64,000 nt of DNA, taken from assembly GCF_028714655.1 (NCBI RefSeq), contig NZ_JAQTLY010000010.1, positions 1-64,000 on the forward strand, given 5' to 3'. Numbering within the stretch: position 1 is the stretch's first letter; each line of letters starts with the position of its first letter. The notes under the pieces are model-generated. The model was given only the letters and a program-made list of their open reading frames with translations, was not told the DNA's origin and did not search any database. Positions 8,847 through 15,800 of the stretch are shown here, one piece after another. The position numbers and the translations under genes were made by a program. This DNA comes from Sulfurimonas sp. (GTDB lineage: Bacteria; Campylobacterota; Campylobacteria; Campylobacterales; Sulfurimonadaceae).

Positions 8847-8960
8847 CTAGTTGGGACAATATAGAAGAAGCTACCAACTTCTTCTATAAAGCTTTTAATA
8901 CAATCTTGTTGCTAAGAGCATCAAGATAATAACAATCAGAATGGCTGTTCGCATTGTTAT
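8847..8960 (+). ncRNA. Candidate antisense RNA to the 19-aa toxin-like ORF
   Basis: Inferred from the TATAAT at 8835-8840. The RNA would begin near 8847, form the perfect 10-bp stem 8861-8870 / 8878-8887 (ATAGAAGAAG / CTTCTTCTAT) at its 5' end, and cover the whole toxin-like ORF in antisense. The 3' end is a guess; no terminator is evident. Confidence 0.3.
8895..8954 (-). CDS. 19-aa hydrophobic peptide, candidate type I toxin (Ibs-like)
   Basis: The peptide MRTAILIVIILMLLATRLY is almost all hydrophobic, and in size and composition resembles the Ibs toxins of E. coli (also about 19 aa). The locus has type I hallmarks: a Shine-Dalgarno (AAAGGA) with good spacing that can pair with CCTTT just upstream (CCTTTTTGAAAGG hairpin); a strong 10-bp hairpin after the stop (8861-8887); a long-range 5'/3' complement TGTCCCA / TGGGACA (8983-8989 and 8852-8858); and a convergent promoter for antisense RNA. 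A minus-strand TATAAT at 9043-9048 could drive the mRNA. Alternative: the GGGACAGGGTCAGCC stretch could be part of another REP-like element and the ORF chance. Confidence 0.5.
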   Translation of the reverse strand: MRTAILIVIILMLLATRLY

Positions 8961-9176
8961 ATCCTTTCAAAAAGGCTGACCCTGTCCCACATTCTCATTC
9001 ACAATACAATCAAACCAATCATAACCGCCAACTAGAACTGTAATTATAGCTGATAATTTTTATTGTTCTGAAATAATGAAATGAAAAATTTATTGAATAG
9101 AATATGCATTATGTTAAGTAGGGAGAAATTAAGATAAAAATAAGAAATGTTCCTGAAATGGTGCCTGACACCCTTT

Positions 9177-9284
9177 TTAATGAATACTTTTCGTTAAGCG
9201 ATTTGTAAACCATATAACAAATGCACTGCCAATCAAAATTATTGTAAATCCAGCAATTATATTAATATCAAGAATATCAAGCAT
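9177..9284 (-). CDS. 35-aa single-helix membrane peptide (unit 2)
   Basis: Begins MLDILDINIIAGFTIILIG and ends with a basic tail (TNRLTKSIH). Overlaps the end of the upstream small gene by 8 nt (ATGCTTGA), so it is translationally coupled. Its TAA stop is formed at the T-run of the REP-like repeat, so the repeat starts exactly at the gene end. No KKHW motif. Confidence 0.6.
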   Translation of the reverse strand: MLDILDINIIAGFTIILIGSAFVIWFTNRLTKSIH

Positions 9285-9528
9285 TTTCCATTTCCTCATT
9301 TATTTTTTGCATTTTATACCAAAGATTTAAAGCATAAACACCAAGTAAAAACACAACAATTAAACCTAATCCAGCAACTAAAATCATATACACTGCAATC
9401 TCGTGAATCAATACTTTATACGCAATAGTTCCAATCGCAGTCAATATTCCAAGGATGAAATATAATAATGCTTTAAAAACCTCTTTTAAATCTGATTTTG
9501 TCTCTTTTAGTTTATCAATTTTGCTCAT
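9277..9528 (-). CDS. Small two-helix membrane protein, array family A-like (unit 2)
   Basis: 83 aa. Charged N-terminal helix (MSKIDKLKETKSDLKEV), two hydrophobic segments (about 19-39 and 45-68) and a charged tail (KMQKINEEMENA). The M-(A/S)-K-(I/L)-D-(E/K) opening is shared with products at 9769-9996, 10762-10995 and 12269-12499. No named family recognised. Leaderless promoter 6 nt upstream. Both ends are probably cytoplasmic, since they are polar and flank two membrane passes. Confidence 0.7.
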   Translation of the reverse strand: MSKIDKLKETKSDLKEVFKALLYFILGILTAIGTIAYKVLIHEIAVYMILVAGLGLIVVFLLGVYALNLWYKMQKINEEMENA

Positions 9529-9534
9529 AAGGAA

Positions 9535-9540
9535 ATTATA
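9535..9540 (-). promoter_or_regulatory. -10 box, leaderless small-protein operon 2
   Basis: TATAAT on the minus strand, 6 nt before the ATG at 9528; no Shine-Dalgarno fits between them. Confidence 0.7.
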
Positions 9541-9679
9541 CCAGAATATACAAAATAGAAGAAATTTATTTCGAGAGAATTGGTATTATGTTAAGCAGGA
9601 AGAAATTAAGATAAAAATAAGAAATGTTCCTGAAATGGTGCCTGACACCCTTTTTTATTGTATTGTATTGCACCCTTTT

Positions 9680-9769
9680 TTATTGGAATTTAAAATTAAT
9701 GGAAGTATAAACAATATAGCCAAGTACAATAAAAAATGATACCGCCATAAAAATAATTAATCCACTCAT
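9680..9769 (-). CDS. 29-aa single-helix membrane peptide (unit 3)
   Basis: MSGLIIFMAVSFFIVLGYIV, then a short polar end (YTSINFKFQ). The start overlaps the upstream stop by 1 nt (TAATG) and is preceded by GGGGAT as Shine-Dalgarno. The stop lies in the T-run of a partial REP copy (CACCCTTTTTTA). Confidence 0.6.
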   Translation of the reverse strand: MSGLIIFMAVSFFIVLGYIVYTSINFKFQ

Positions 9770-9996
9770 TATATATCCCCTAGCGATTTTATTTGTTTTA
9801 TTATTTTCTTATTTAGTAAAAGTATAAATAATAAATCCATCATAAATACAATCACTGTAATAATCTTATCTAGCAAAGATAATGTTTCATAATGATTGAA
9901 TATCCAAGCTATCAAAGATAAAGCGACTGCTATAGCAATACCAATCAAAACTTTTAAATAACCAATAAATTCTTTTATCTCATCTAATTTTGCCAT
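9769..9996 (-). CDS. Small two-helix membrane protein, array family A (unit 3)
   Basis: 75 aa. MAKLDEIKEFIGYLKVLIG opening, hydrophobic segments at about 15-33 and 43-61, and a basic tail (NKKIIKQIKSLGDI). Closest in the window to 12269-12499 and 10762-10995, which share MAK(L/I)DE(I/L)KE and a C-terminal (K)xIK(S/D)L. The upstream flank contains the GTTAACAGATTAAGC version of the repeat, as for the other two. Function unknown. Confidence 0.72.
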   Translation of the reverse strand: MAKLDEIKEFIGYLKVLIGIAIAVALSLIAWIFNHYETLSLLDKIITVIVFMMDLLFILLLNKKIIKQIKSLGDI

Positions 9997-10001
9997 GAGT
10001 A

Positions 10002-10007
10002 ATTATA
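10002..10007 (-). promoter_or_regulatory. -10 box, leaderless small-protein operon 3
   Basis: TATAAT on the minus strand, 5 nt before the ATG at 9996 (TATAATTACTCATG; the 12499 unit has the same spacer). Confidence 0.7.
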
Positions 10008-10183
10008 TACTAATAAAAGTAAAAAAATAATAATAGTTCAAAGAATTAGTTTTTAGAGAAGTAGCGTTATGTTAACAGATTAAGCTAAAAATAAGAAATG
10101 TTCCTGTTTTGGTGCCTGACACCCTTTTTAAGATAAAAATAAGAAATGTTCCTGAAATGGTGCCTGACACCCTTTTTTCTTTC

Positions 10184-10288
10184 TTAAAAGTAATCTGCGA
10201 TTTTCCAATGTTTTTTGTATGCCACAAGTGCTAATACCCCTGCTGCTATAAAACCGATTGCATAAATTAAAACACCTATACTACTCAT
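10184..10288 (-). CDS. 34-aa single-helix membrane peptide (unit 4, KKHW type)
   Basis: MSSIGVLIYAIGFIAAGVLA followed by ...AYKKHWKIADYF. Clear relative of the peptides at 8639-8743 and 11230-11331 with identical position after a family B gene. Overlaps the upstream stop by 8 nt (ATGAGTAG); the Shine-Dalgarno GGATTTAAGA lies in the upstream gene. Confidence 0.68.
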   Translation of the reverse strand: MSSIGVLIYAIGFIAAGVLALVAYKKHWKIADYF

Positions 10289-10532
10289 TTCTTAAATCCT
10301 TAATCATCATCTCTAGTCTATTTAATTTTAAATATGCCAATACAATTCCAAAAGATAAAAAAAGAAACGGCAAAAACAATATCAAACTAATAATAAAAGC
10401 TTTATCGAATATAGATAAACCAAAACCACCGATTGCACCGCTTACAGCCATAAGCACAAATAATTTTTTATATACTACATCTGCTTCTTTAGCAATAATA
10501 TCGGCGGTATCTTTTCGTTCTTGTAATGTCAT
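10281..10532 (-). CDS. Small two-helix membrane protein, array family B (unit 4)
   Basis: 83 aa from the ATG at 10532; the longer reading frame upstream would run through the promoter and is rejected. Opening MTLQERKDTADIIAKEADVV, then YKKLFVLMAVSGAIGG, two hydrophobic segments (about 25-44 and 50-70) and tail (LEMMIKDLRNE). Shares the KKL-x-x-(L/F)-x-A-(I/V)-x-G-(G/A) stretch with units 1 and 6. Confidence 0.72.
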   Translation of the reverse strand: MTLQERKDTADIIAKEADVVYKKLFVLMAVSGAIGGFGLSIFDKAFIISLILFLPFLFLSFGIVLAYLKLNRLEMMIKDLRNE

Positions 10533-10538
10533 ATTTGA

Positions 10539-10544
10539 ATTATA
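10539..10544 (-). promoter_or_regulatory. -10 box, leaderless small-protein operon 4
   Basis: TATAAT on the minus strand, 6 nt before the ATG at 10532. Confidence 0.7.
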
Positions 10545-10675
10545 GCAAAATATAAATAAAATAGATAATAGTAATAGAAGTGGCATTATGTTAAGTAGGG
10601 AGAAATTAAGCTAAAAATAAGAAATGTTCCTTAAAATGGTGCCTGACACCCTTTTTCCACCCTTTTTTTCTTTTT

Positions 10676-10765
10676 TTAATTTAAACTTAATTGATAAGCT
10701 CCATATGCTACTGAAACAATTACAGCAATGAATGCTACAACAATACCTATAGTAATTAAAGTCAT
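10676..10765 (-). CDS. 29-aa single-helix membrane peptide (unit 5)
   Basis: MTLITIGIVVAFIAVIVSVA then YGAYQLSLN. Four-nt ATGA overlap with the upstream family A gene; GGAT Shine-Dalgarno. Ends at the T-rich tail of the REP copy. Same length as the peptides of the other two strict family A units (9680-9769, 12180-12269). Confidence 0.6.
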   Translation of the reverse strand: MTLITIGIVVAFIAVIVSVAYGAYQLSLN

Positions 10766-10995
10766 TTTATATCCTTCAAAGATTTTATTTTATTGTGCAT
10801 TACTCTTGCTAAAAAAGCAAAAATGATTGCAAAAATTAAAATACCTAATACTCCAAGCACTAGTAATAATTCAGATGAATTGTCTAAAAATAATTTAGAC
10901 ACTCCAGCACCTATTGTAATGATAAATGCAACAATAAAACCCAAGTAAGTTTTAATTGCACCAATCTCTTCTTTTAATTCATCTATTTTAGCCAT
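10762..10995 (-). CDS. Small two-helix membrane protein, array family A (unit 5)
   Basis: 77 aa from the ATG at 10995. MAKIDELKEEIGAIKTYLGF, hydrophobic segments at about 19-37 and 43-64, tail VMHNKIKSLKDIK. The 12 codons upstream of this ATG in the same frame overlap the TATAAT box and are not part of the gene. Confidence 0.72.
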   Translation of the reverse strand: MAKIDELKEEIGAIKTYLGFIVAFIITIGAGVSKLFLDNSSELLLVLGVLGILIFAIIFAFLARVMHNKIKSLKDIK

Positions 10996-11001
10996 GCTAG
11001 A

Positions 11002-11007
11002 ATTATA
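11002..11007 (-). promoter_or_regulatory. -10 box, leaderless small-protein operon 5
   Basis: TATAAT on the minus strand, 6 nt before the ATG at 10995. Confidence 0.7.
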
Positions 11008-11229
11008 CACAAACAAAAATAAATAAATCATAAGAATTCAATATATAAAAATTAGTTTTTAGAGAAGTAGCGTTATGTTAACAGATTAAGCTAAAAATAA
11101 GAAATGTTCCTGTAATGGTGCCTGACACCCTTTTATGGGGAATGGTGTTAACAGATTAAGCTAAAAATAAGAAATGTTCCTGTAATGGTGCCTGACACCC
11201 TTTTTTTGACACCCTTTTTATTTTGTTTT

Positions 11230-11331
11230 TTAAAAAATATCAGCAATTCTCCAATGTTTTTTATATGCTATATAAGCAACTATGGGTGCAATTAAAAGTG
11301 CAAGCGGAAAAAGAAATTGTAAATCATTCAT
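11230..11331 (-). CDS. 33-aa single-helix membrane peptide (unit 6, KKHW type)
   Basis: MNDLQFLFPLALLIAPIVAY then IAYKKHWRIADIF. Third member of the KKHW group. Overlaps the upstream family B gene by 8 nt (ATGAATGA). Confidence 0.68.
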   Translation of the reverse strand: MNDLQFLFPLALLIAPIVAYIAYKKHWRIADIF

Positions 11332-11566
11332 TATATAAGTCCTTTAATTTTGTTTGCAGATCACCAAGTTTTATTAAATTGGTAGATATACCTAAAACAG
11401 CTACAAAGAAAGCTATTGACGATAAAATCGTAACAACCGGATTATTAACTGCTTCATTTACACCATAAACCCATGTACCTCCAGCTATTGCTAAAAATGC
11501 TATAAGCTTCTTATTTGCAATATCGGCTTTTTTGTTTATGATATCTATTTTATCTTTTATTTCCAT
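11324..11566 (-). CDS. Small two-helix membrane protein, array family B (unit 6)
   Basis: 80 aa from the ATG at 11566. Opening MEIKDKIDIINKKADIANKK, then LIAFLAIAGG, hydrophobic segments about 21-36 and 44-62, tail LGDLQTKLKDLYNE. Clear relative of unit 1 (ADI-x-NKKLI-x-x-LAI-x-GG). The 26-codon in-frame extension upstream contains the promoter and part of the repeat flank and is rejected. Confidence 0.72.
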   Translation of the reverse strand: MEIKDKIDIINKKADIANKKLIAFLAIAGGTWVYGVNEAVNNPVVTILSSIAFFVAVLGISTNLIKLGDLQTKLKDLYNE

Positions 11567-11573
11567 AGTCAAA

Positions 11574-11579
11574 ATTATA
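11574..11579 (-). promoter_or_regulatory. -10 box, leaderless small-protein operon 6
   Basis: TATAAT on the minus strand, 7 nt before the ATG at 11566. Confidence 0.7.
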
Positions 11580-11727
11580 TCATTTTTTTTGTAATTTGTT
11601 GGTTTTTTATAAAGTAGTACCATTTTTTTAAAGAGAATATGCATTATGTTAAGTAGGGAGAGATTAAGGAAAAAGTAAGTTTTGTTCCTGTAATGGTGCC
11701 TGACACCCTTTTTTTCATTTCTTTCTT

Positions 11728-11829
11728 TTAGTGTGTATGAGGTGTGTGTTTCTCTTGGTATTTGATAATAGCGATAAATACAAAACCTAATATAACAATA
11801 CTTAGTGCACCAACTTCTAAACTACTCAT
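11728..11829 (-). CDS. 33-aa single-helix membrane peptide (unit 7, His-rich tail)
   Basis: MSSLEVGALSIVILGFVFIA then a hydrophilic tail IIKYQEKHTPHTH with three His. Overlaps the upstream gene by 8 nt (ATGAGTAG), the same arrangement as unit 4. Confidence 0.6.
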   Translation of the reverse strand: MSSLEVGALSIVILGFVFIAIIKYQEKHTPHTH

Positions 11830-12007
11830 CTTTAGCTCCTTTATTTATTGTATAAGTACCTATGGCAACTATAACAACAGTAAGCAAAATAACGGTTACA
11901 GAGATACTGTCACCTTTTATCGCCGGAGTTATTAGTGCGATAGCAAATATAATTTTTGCAAAATCATAAAACAATTTTCCAAACTCTTTAAGTGTATCTT
12001 TTTTCAT
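11822..12007 (-). CDS. Small two-helix membrane protein, array family C (unit 7)
   Basis: 61 aa, the shortest first gene. MKKDTLKEFGKLFYDFAKII, hydrophobic segments at about 16-29 and 35-52, tail INKGAKDE. It does not share the family A or B motifs but has the same layout, promoter spacing and coupled second peptide, so it is a different cargo in the same kind of cassette. Confidence 0.65.
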   Translation of the reverse strand: MKKDTLKEFGKLFYDFAKIIFAIALITPAIKGDSISVTVILLTVVIVAIGTYTINKGAKDE

Positions 12008-12013
12008 AAGGCT

Positions 12014-12019
12014 ATTATA
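12014..12019 (-). promoter_or_regulatory. -10 box, leaderless small-protein operon 7
   Basis: TATAAT on the minus strand, 6 nt before the ATG at 12007. Confidence 0.7.
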
Positions 12020-12179
12020 TCAAACGAGATAGGATAAAGCAAGGGTAGAAATGAAAGGAGATTTATTTGAATAGAATGAGTATTATGTTAAGTAGGGAGA
12101 AATTAAGATAGAAATAAGAAATGTTCCTGTAATGGTGCCTGACACCCTTTTTCTGACACCCTTTTTCTTTTTGCTTTTT

Positions 12180-12269
12180 TTACTCTTGAGATAACTTGTT
12201 AATGCTATAGTATATAACTGTTAAAAAAAACATGCTGAGCGCTAAAATTGCTAAAATTGCTAAATTCAT
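12180..12269 (-). CDS. 29-aa single-helix membrane peptide (unit 8)
   Basis: MNLAILAILALSMFFLTVIY then YSINKLSQE. The start overlaps the upstream stop by 1 nt (TAATG), as in unit 3. The stop sits at a T-rich stretch after a partial REP copy. Confidence 0.6.
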   Translation of the reverse strand: MNLAILAILALSMFFLTVIYYSINKLSQE

Positions 12270-12499
12270 TATAAATCCTTTATTTCTTTTGTTTTTTTAG
12301 AAAGCTTATTGACAATAACAAGTACAAAAAATATTAATACAAAACACACTGATACAGCCGTCCAAAATATTTCATCAACTCTACCCAAGTCATAGCGATT
12401 TATGATACTACCAATAAGAACTACTATAATACCCACTGTTATACTTAGAGCTATTCTGAGAGTATTTAATATTTCTTTTATTTCATCTAATTTTGCCAT
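12269..12499 (-). CDS. Small two-helix membrane protein, array family A (unit 8)
   Basis: 76 aa. MAKLDEIKEILNTLRIALSI, hydrophobic segments about 15-33 and 43-63, tail KLSKKTKEIKDL. Close relative of unit 3, including promoter, spacer and the GTTAACAGATTAAGC flank upstream. It is the array member nearest the S-layer gene. Confidence 0.72.
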   Translation of the reverse strand: MAKLDEIKEILNTLRIALSITVGIIVVLIGSIINRYDLGRVDEIFWTAVSVCFVLIFFVLVIVNKLSKKTKEIKDL

Positions 12500-12504
12500 G
12501 AGTA

Positions 12505-12510
12505 ATTATA
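12505..12510 (-). promoter_or_regulatory. -10 box, leaderless small-protein operon 8
   Basis: TATAAT on the minus strand, 5 nt before the ATG at 12499; sequence up to the ATG is identical to operon 3. Confidence 0.7.
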
Positions 12511-12729
12511 TACAAATAAAAGTAAAAAAATCATAAGAGTTCAAAAAATTAGTTTTTAAAGAGAAGTAGCGTTATGTTAACAGATTAAGCTAAAAATAAG
12601 AAATGTTCCTGAAATGGTGCCTGACACCCTTTTTTTTTTATGACACCCTTTTTTAGGGAGAAATTAAGATAGAAATAAGAAATGTTCCTGAAATGGTGCC
12701 TGACACCCTTTTTTTGACACCCTTTTTTT

Positions 12730-12763
12730 CTGCATTACACCTCGGGAGAGGTGGAACGAGAAA
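12730..12763. repeat. 34-bp direct repeat, copy 1, with ACCTCGGGAGAGGT hairpin
   Basis: Identical over 34 bp to 12817-12850. Contains a 5-bp stem (ACCTC / GAGGT) around GGGA. Directly adjoins the last REP tail. The two copies bracket the presumed terminator of the S-layer gene. Confidence 0.75.
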
Positions 12764-12800
12764 AAGCCCCACCAACTCCTTAGAGAAAGTGAGGCTTTAG
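12762..12800 (-). terminator. Rho-independent terminator of the S-layer gene
   Basis: Read on the minus strand: AAAGCCTCAC, loop, then GTGGGGCTTTTT. The arms pair (AAAGCC-CAC / GTG-GGCTTT) and end in a T-run, about 60 nt after the S-layer stop codon. Confidence 0.65.
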
Positions 12801-12816
12801 TTTAACTAGCTTTTAT

Positions 12817-12850
12817 CTGCATTACACCTCGGGAGAGGTGGAACGAGAAA
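12817..12850. repeat. 34-bp direct repeat, copy 2
   Basis: Second copy of 12730-12763, ending 7 bp before the S-layer stop codon at 12858. In the S-layer mRNA the ACCTC / GAGGT hairpin would lie just behind the stop. Confidence 0.75.
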
Positions 12851-12857
12851 CGAGAAA

Positions 12858-15800
12858 TTAAGCAATATCTCCAGCAACAAGAGCAGCAGAAGCTACTTCG
12901 TTTACTATACCAATTAATGCTAAATCAGTTGAATTAATAGTTGATGCACCAGCAGTTTGCTCATCGAATAGATACACATATGTTTTATGTGCAACTAAGT
13001 CATTGATAAGGAATACAGCAGCATCGTCATTAGCAGTTGAAGTATAACCTTCATTTAAGTAAGCAGCAACATCAGCTAAATCAGTATAACTAGCAATTGT
13101 TTCTGAACCAGTAGCAGTAAGAGCAACAGCACCGTTAGAGATAACATAAATTGTATCATCAGTTAATGCACCAGCAGTTACTGAACCAGCAGTAGCAGCA
13201 GTACCAGCAACAGCAGCTATTGCACCACCACCTGTAATAGTAATAGCATCAAAAGATAATTTATCACTAGTTGTTTTAAAACCTGTAATAGTGTCAGCAT
13301 TTGCAGTAGCAGCTAATGCACCCGGAACAGTAAAGTTAACAGTATCTGCAGCAGCAGTAGTTTCCGTTAATATAATATTATCCGCACCACTTTTACCATC
13401 AATCGTATCTGCACCTTCTCCACCAGTGATAGTATCAATATTTACCGCAGCAGTAGAACCTGTCAATGTATCGTTACCAGCTCCACCTTTGATTGTTACA
13501 GCAGCAGAAGCCGTTGCATTTAAAGAAGCATATGTTACAGCCAAGTTAGCAGCAGTATCCGTAGTTGCAGCAGCTGTTGCAGTTGCAGCAGTGTTATTTG
13601 CTACGATAGCAGAAGCATCAAAGTTTGTTACTGCAACACTTCCTGAAGCAGTTAAAGTAAGACCATTGTTACCAGTTACAACAATTGAAGTTGCAGCAGC
13701 AGCAGTAAGCGTCATTGTGTGAATTACAGCATCAGCACCAGTTGTTGCACTTGCAGCCGTAGCAGCATCTGCAACGCTAATGTTAATAGTTTCAACATTT
13801 GCAACCGTAACTGTACCAGCAGCTAACACACCGCTTGATTTATTTAATGTATAATTCAACACATCTGTTGCACCTACAAGTGCACTTTTAACATTAATTG
13901 TAGTTGCACCAGCATTAGTAGCGTTTGTTTGAACCGTACCACCACTTACAAGATTACCAATAGTACCAGCAGTTGAACCAGCAGCTAAAATAACTTTTGA
14001 TACAGCATTGATACCATCTAAGTCAATTGATGTAGTATGAGCATCTGAAATTTGTAGAGTTTCAAAACCAGTAAATTTAGTATTGAATGTTGAGTTAGCA
14101 TCAACAGCATCAGCTTGTGCCGTTGTCATAATGATTTTATCCGTACCGTCACCAGCAGCCATAGAACCGCCTGTTCCAGCAGCACCAGCATAAGTTACCG
14201 TATCGTTACCAGCACCCATTGTGTTTGCTTTTGTAAATCCAGTAGTCATAATCATCGAATCATTACCAGCACCACCAGTAAATGTAACAGCTGCACCAAT
14301 AGCAGTAGTTCCGAATGAAGCACCCGCTGTATTAGTTACATTAATTGCAGTTACAGAAGTAAGTGTAGCATCAGTAAGTGTTAATAACGCATTACCAGCA
14401 ACATTAACAGTTGTAGCATCAACAGCAACTAAAGAAGCAATCGTAGAAGCCGCAGTAGATGAGTCAATGTTTAAAGTTGTAAAACCATCATCAGCTGCTG
14501 CTTCAGAATCTGTAATTGCGCCAGTTGTTGTAAGACCATTAACATTCAAAGCAAGTGTATTCGCAGTTGGAGTTGCAGTTAATGCACCTCTACCCATACC
14601 AAGTGATGTACCTGTACCAGAAAGATTAACAGTTGTTAATGCACTTGAATCAATTGTTGCAGCTGCAAAACTTCCAAGAGTTACAGTAGTAAGTGTACCA
14701 GCAGCAGTTGCAGAAGCAGCATTTGCATCAGCGATTGCAACAGCGCCATTTGTATGACCTTTTACACCAGCAATAGCAGTAGTTGCAGTGAAACCAGCTT
14801 GCGCTTGAGTATCAGTAACTGTAACAGCCGTTGTAGAAGCATTACCAGTTACTGTTACAGCACCAGCGATAGTAGCGATACCAGTTGCAGCTTGGTTAGC
14901 AGCAGTTTGAGTTACAGTAATCGTCGTACCACCAGTTACAGCGATAGCACCCATAGTGTCACCGTTAGCAGCTGTTGTAATACTGCTTGAATTTACAGTT
15001 ACAGCACCAGCAGCAGCTGTTGTAGCGCCAACAGCAATAGTATCAAGTTTGTTATTTGTAGATGTTACAGAAACAGTTGAACCACCATTAACAGCGATTG
15101 CTTCAGCAGTAGCAGCAGCATCTGCATTTGTTACAGAAACAGCTGTTGTTGCAGCAGCAGTAACAGTAGCTCCGCCAACACCAGTTGTGTTAAGTGCAGT
15201 TAAACCTGCAAATCCTGTGGTTGTGTTAAGTGTTACAGTTGCACCACTTGTTGCATTTACTGTTTCAACATTTGTTACAGTAGCAGCTGTTGGCAATGTA
15301 ATAGCAGCAGCACGGATAATATTAAATGTATCTGTACCAGCTCCACCGTCAATAGCATCACCAACTGTCCAAGTTGTTGCAGTTGTATCTCCTGCAGTGA
15401 ATGTATCATTATTTGCTGTACCAGTAAAAGTATCTGTACCTATAGTCAATGCAAATGTTGAACCTGTTGTATTACCAGCTATAGCCGCAGTAACAGTAGC
15501 AACATCAGAAGTAACTGAACTAACAACAGATTGTAATGCAGCGAATGTAGCACCAGAAAGCTGCTTAGTTACAGAGTAGTCATATGCTACCGTAGTTTTG
15601 TTAGCAAGTGTTGCTGCTGCATCGTTGAACATTGCATCGTGTGTACCAGTCAGGTAATCATTTGCAGCTTTCATGATAGTAGCTTTTGATTTACCAGCAA
15701 CTAGTTCTTGTACAAAATAGTTATACGCGTTTGTGTAAGCAGTACCTGAAGTAAGACCAAAGTTTGCTGCCATTTTATTTGCTACTGCTTCGTTTGTAAC

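Larger units (their letters stand above)
8741..12729 (+). repeat. REP-like repeat array separating small-gene cassettes
   Basis: Core GGTGCCTGACACC (4-bp arms) followed by CTTTTT, usually preceded by TAAGAAATGTTCCTGAAAT. Cores lie at 8770-8781 (one base missing), 9160-9172, 9637-9649, 10111-10123, 10159-10171, 10638-10650, 11117-11129, 11187-11199, 11695-11707, 12134-12146, 12616-12628 and 12695-12707. All point the same way. Partial tails (TGACACCCTTTTT or CACCCTTTTT) follow several copies, for example at 9671, 11206, 12149, 12639 and 12715. Three positions hold tandem doubles. The left half comes in two versions: GTTAAGTAGGGAGAAATTAAG and GTTAACAGATTAAGC. Spacing between cassette boundaries is about 440-510 bp. 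The same core flanks the RAYT gene at 7538-8290, so these are probably its REP sequences. Confidence 0.9.

Noticed and set aside
8741-12729. Chromosomal integron with attC sites (GTTAAGT fits the GTTRRRY core)
   Set aside because: No matching RYYYAAC arm or attC-like long imperfect palindrome is present, half the copies read GTTAACA, no integrase is seen, and the conserved hairpin belongs to the RAYT/REP type.
8741-12729. CRISPR-like regular spacing
   Set aside because: Spacers are about 400 bp and coding, and no cas genes are present.
6240-12729. Prophage
   Set aside because: No integrase, capsid, portal, terminase or lysis genes are seen; the only mobile gene is the RAYT.
13291-15579. Long plus-strand ORFs opposite the S-layer gene (e.g. 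143, 178 and 207 aa)
   Set aside because: They are reverse-complement shadows of Ala/Thr/Val-rich codons, with no ribosome binding sites and low-complexity products.
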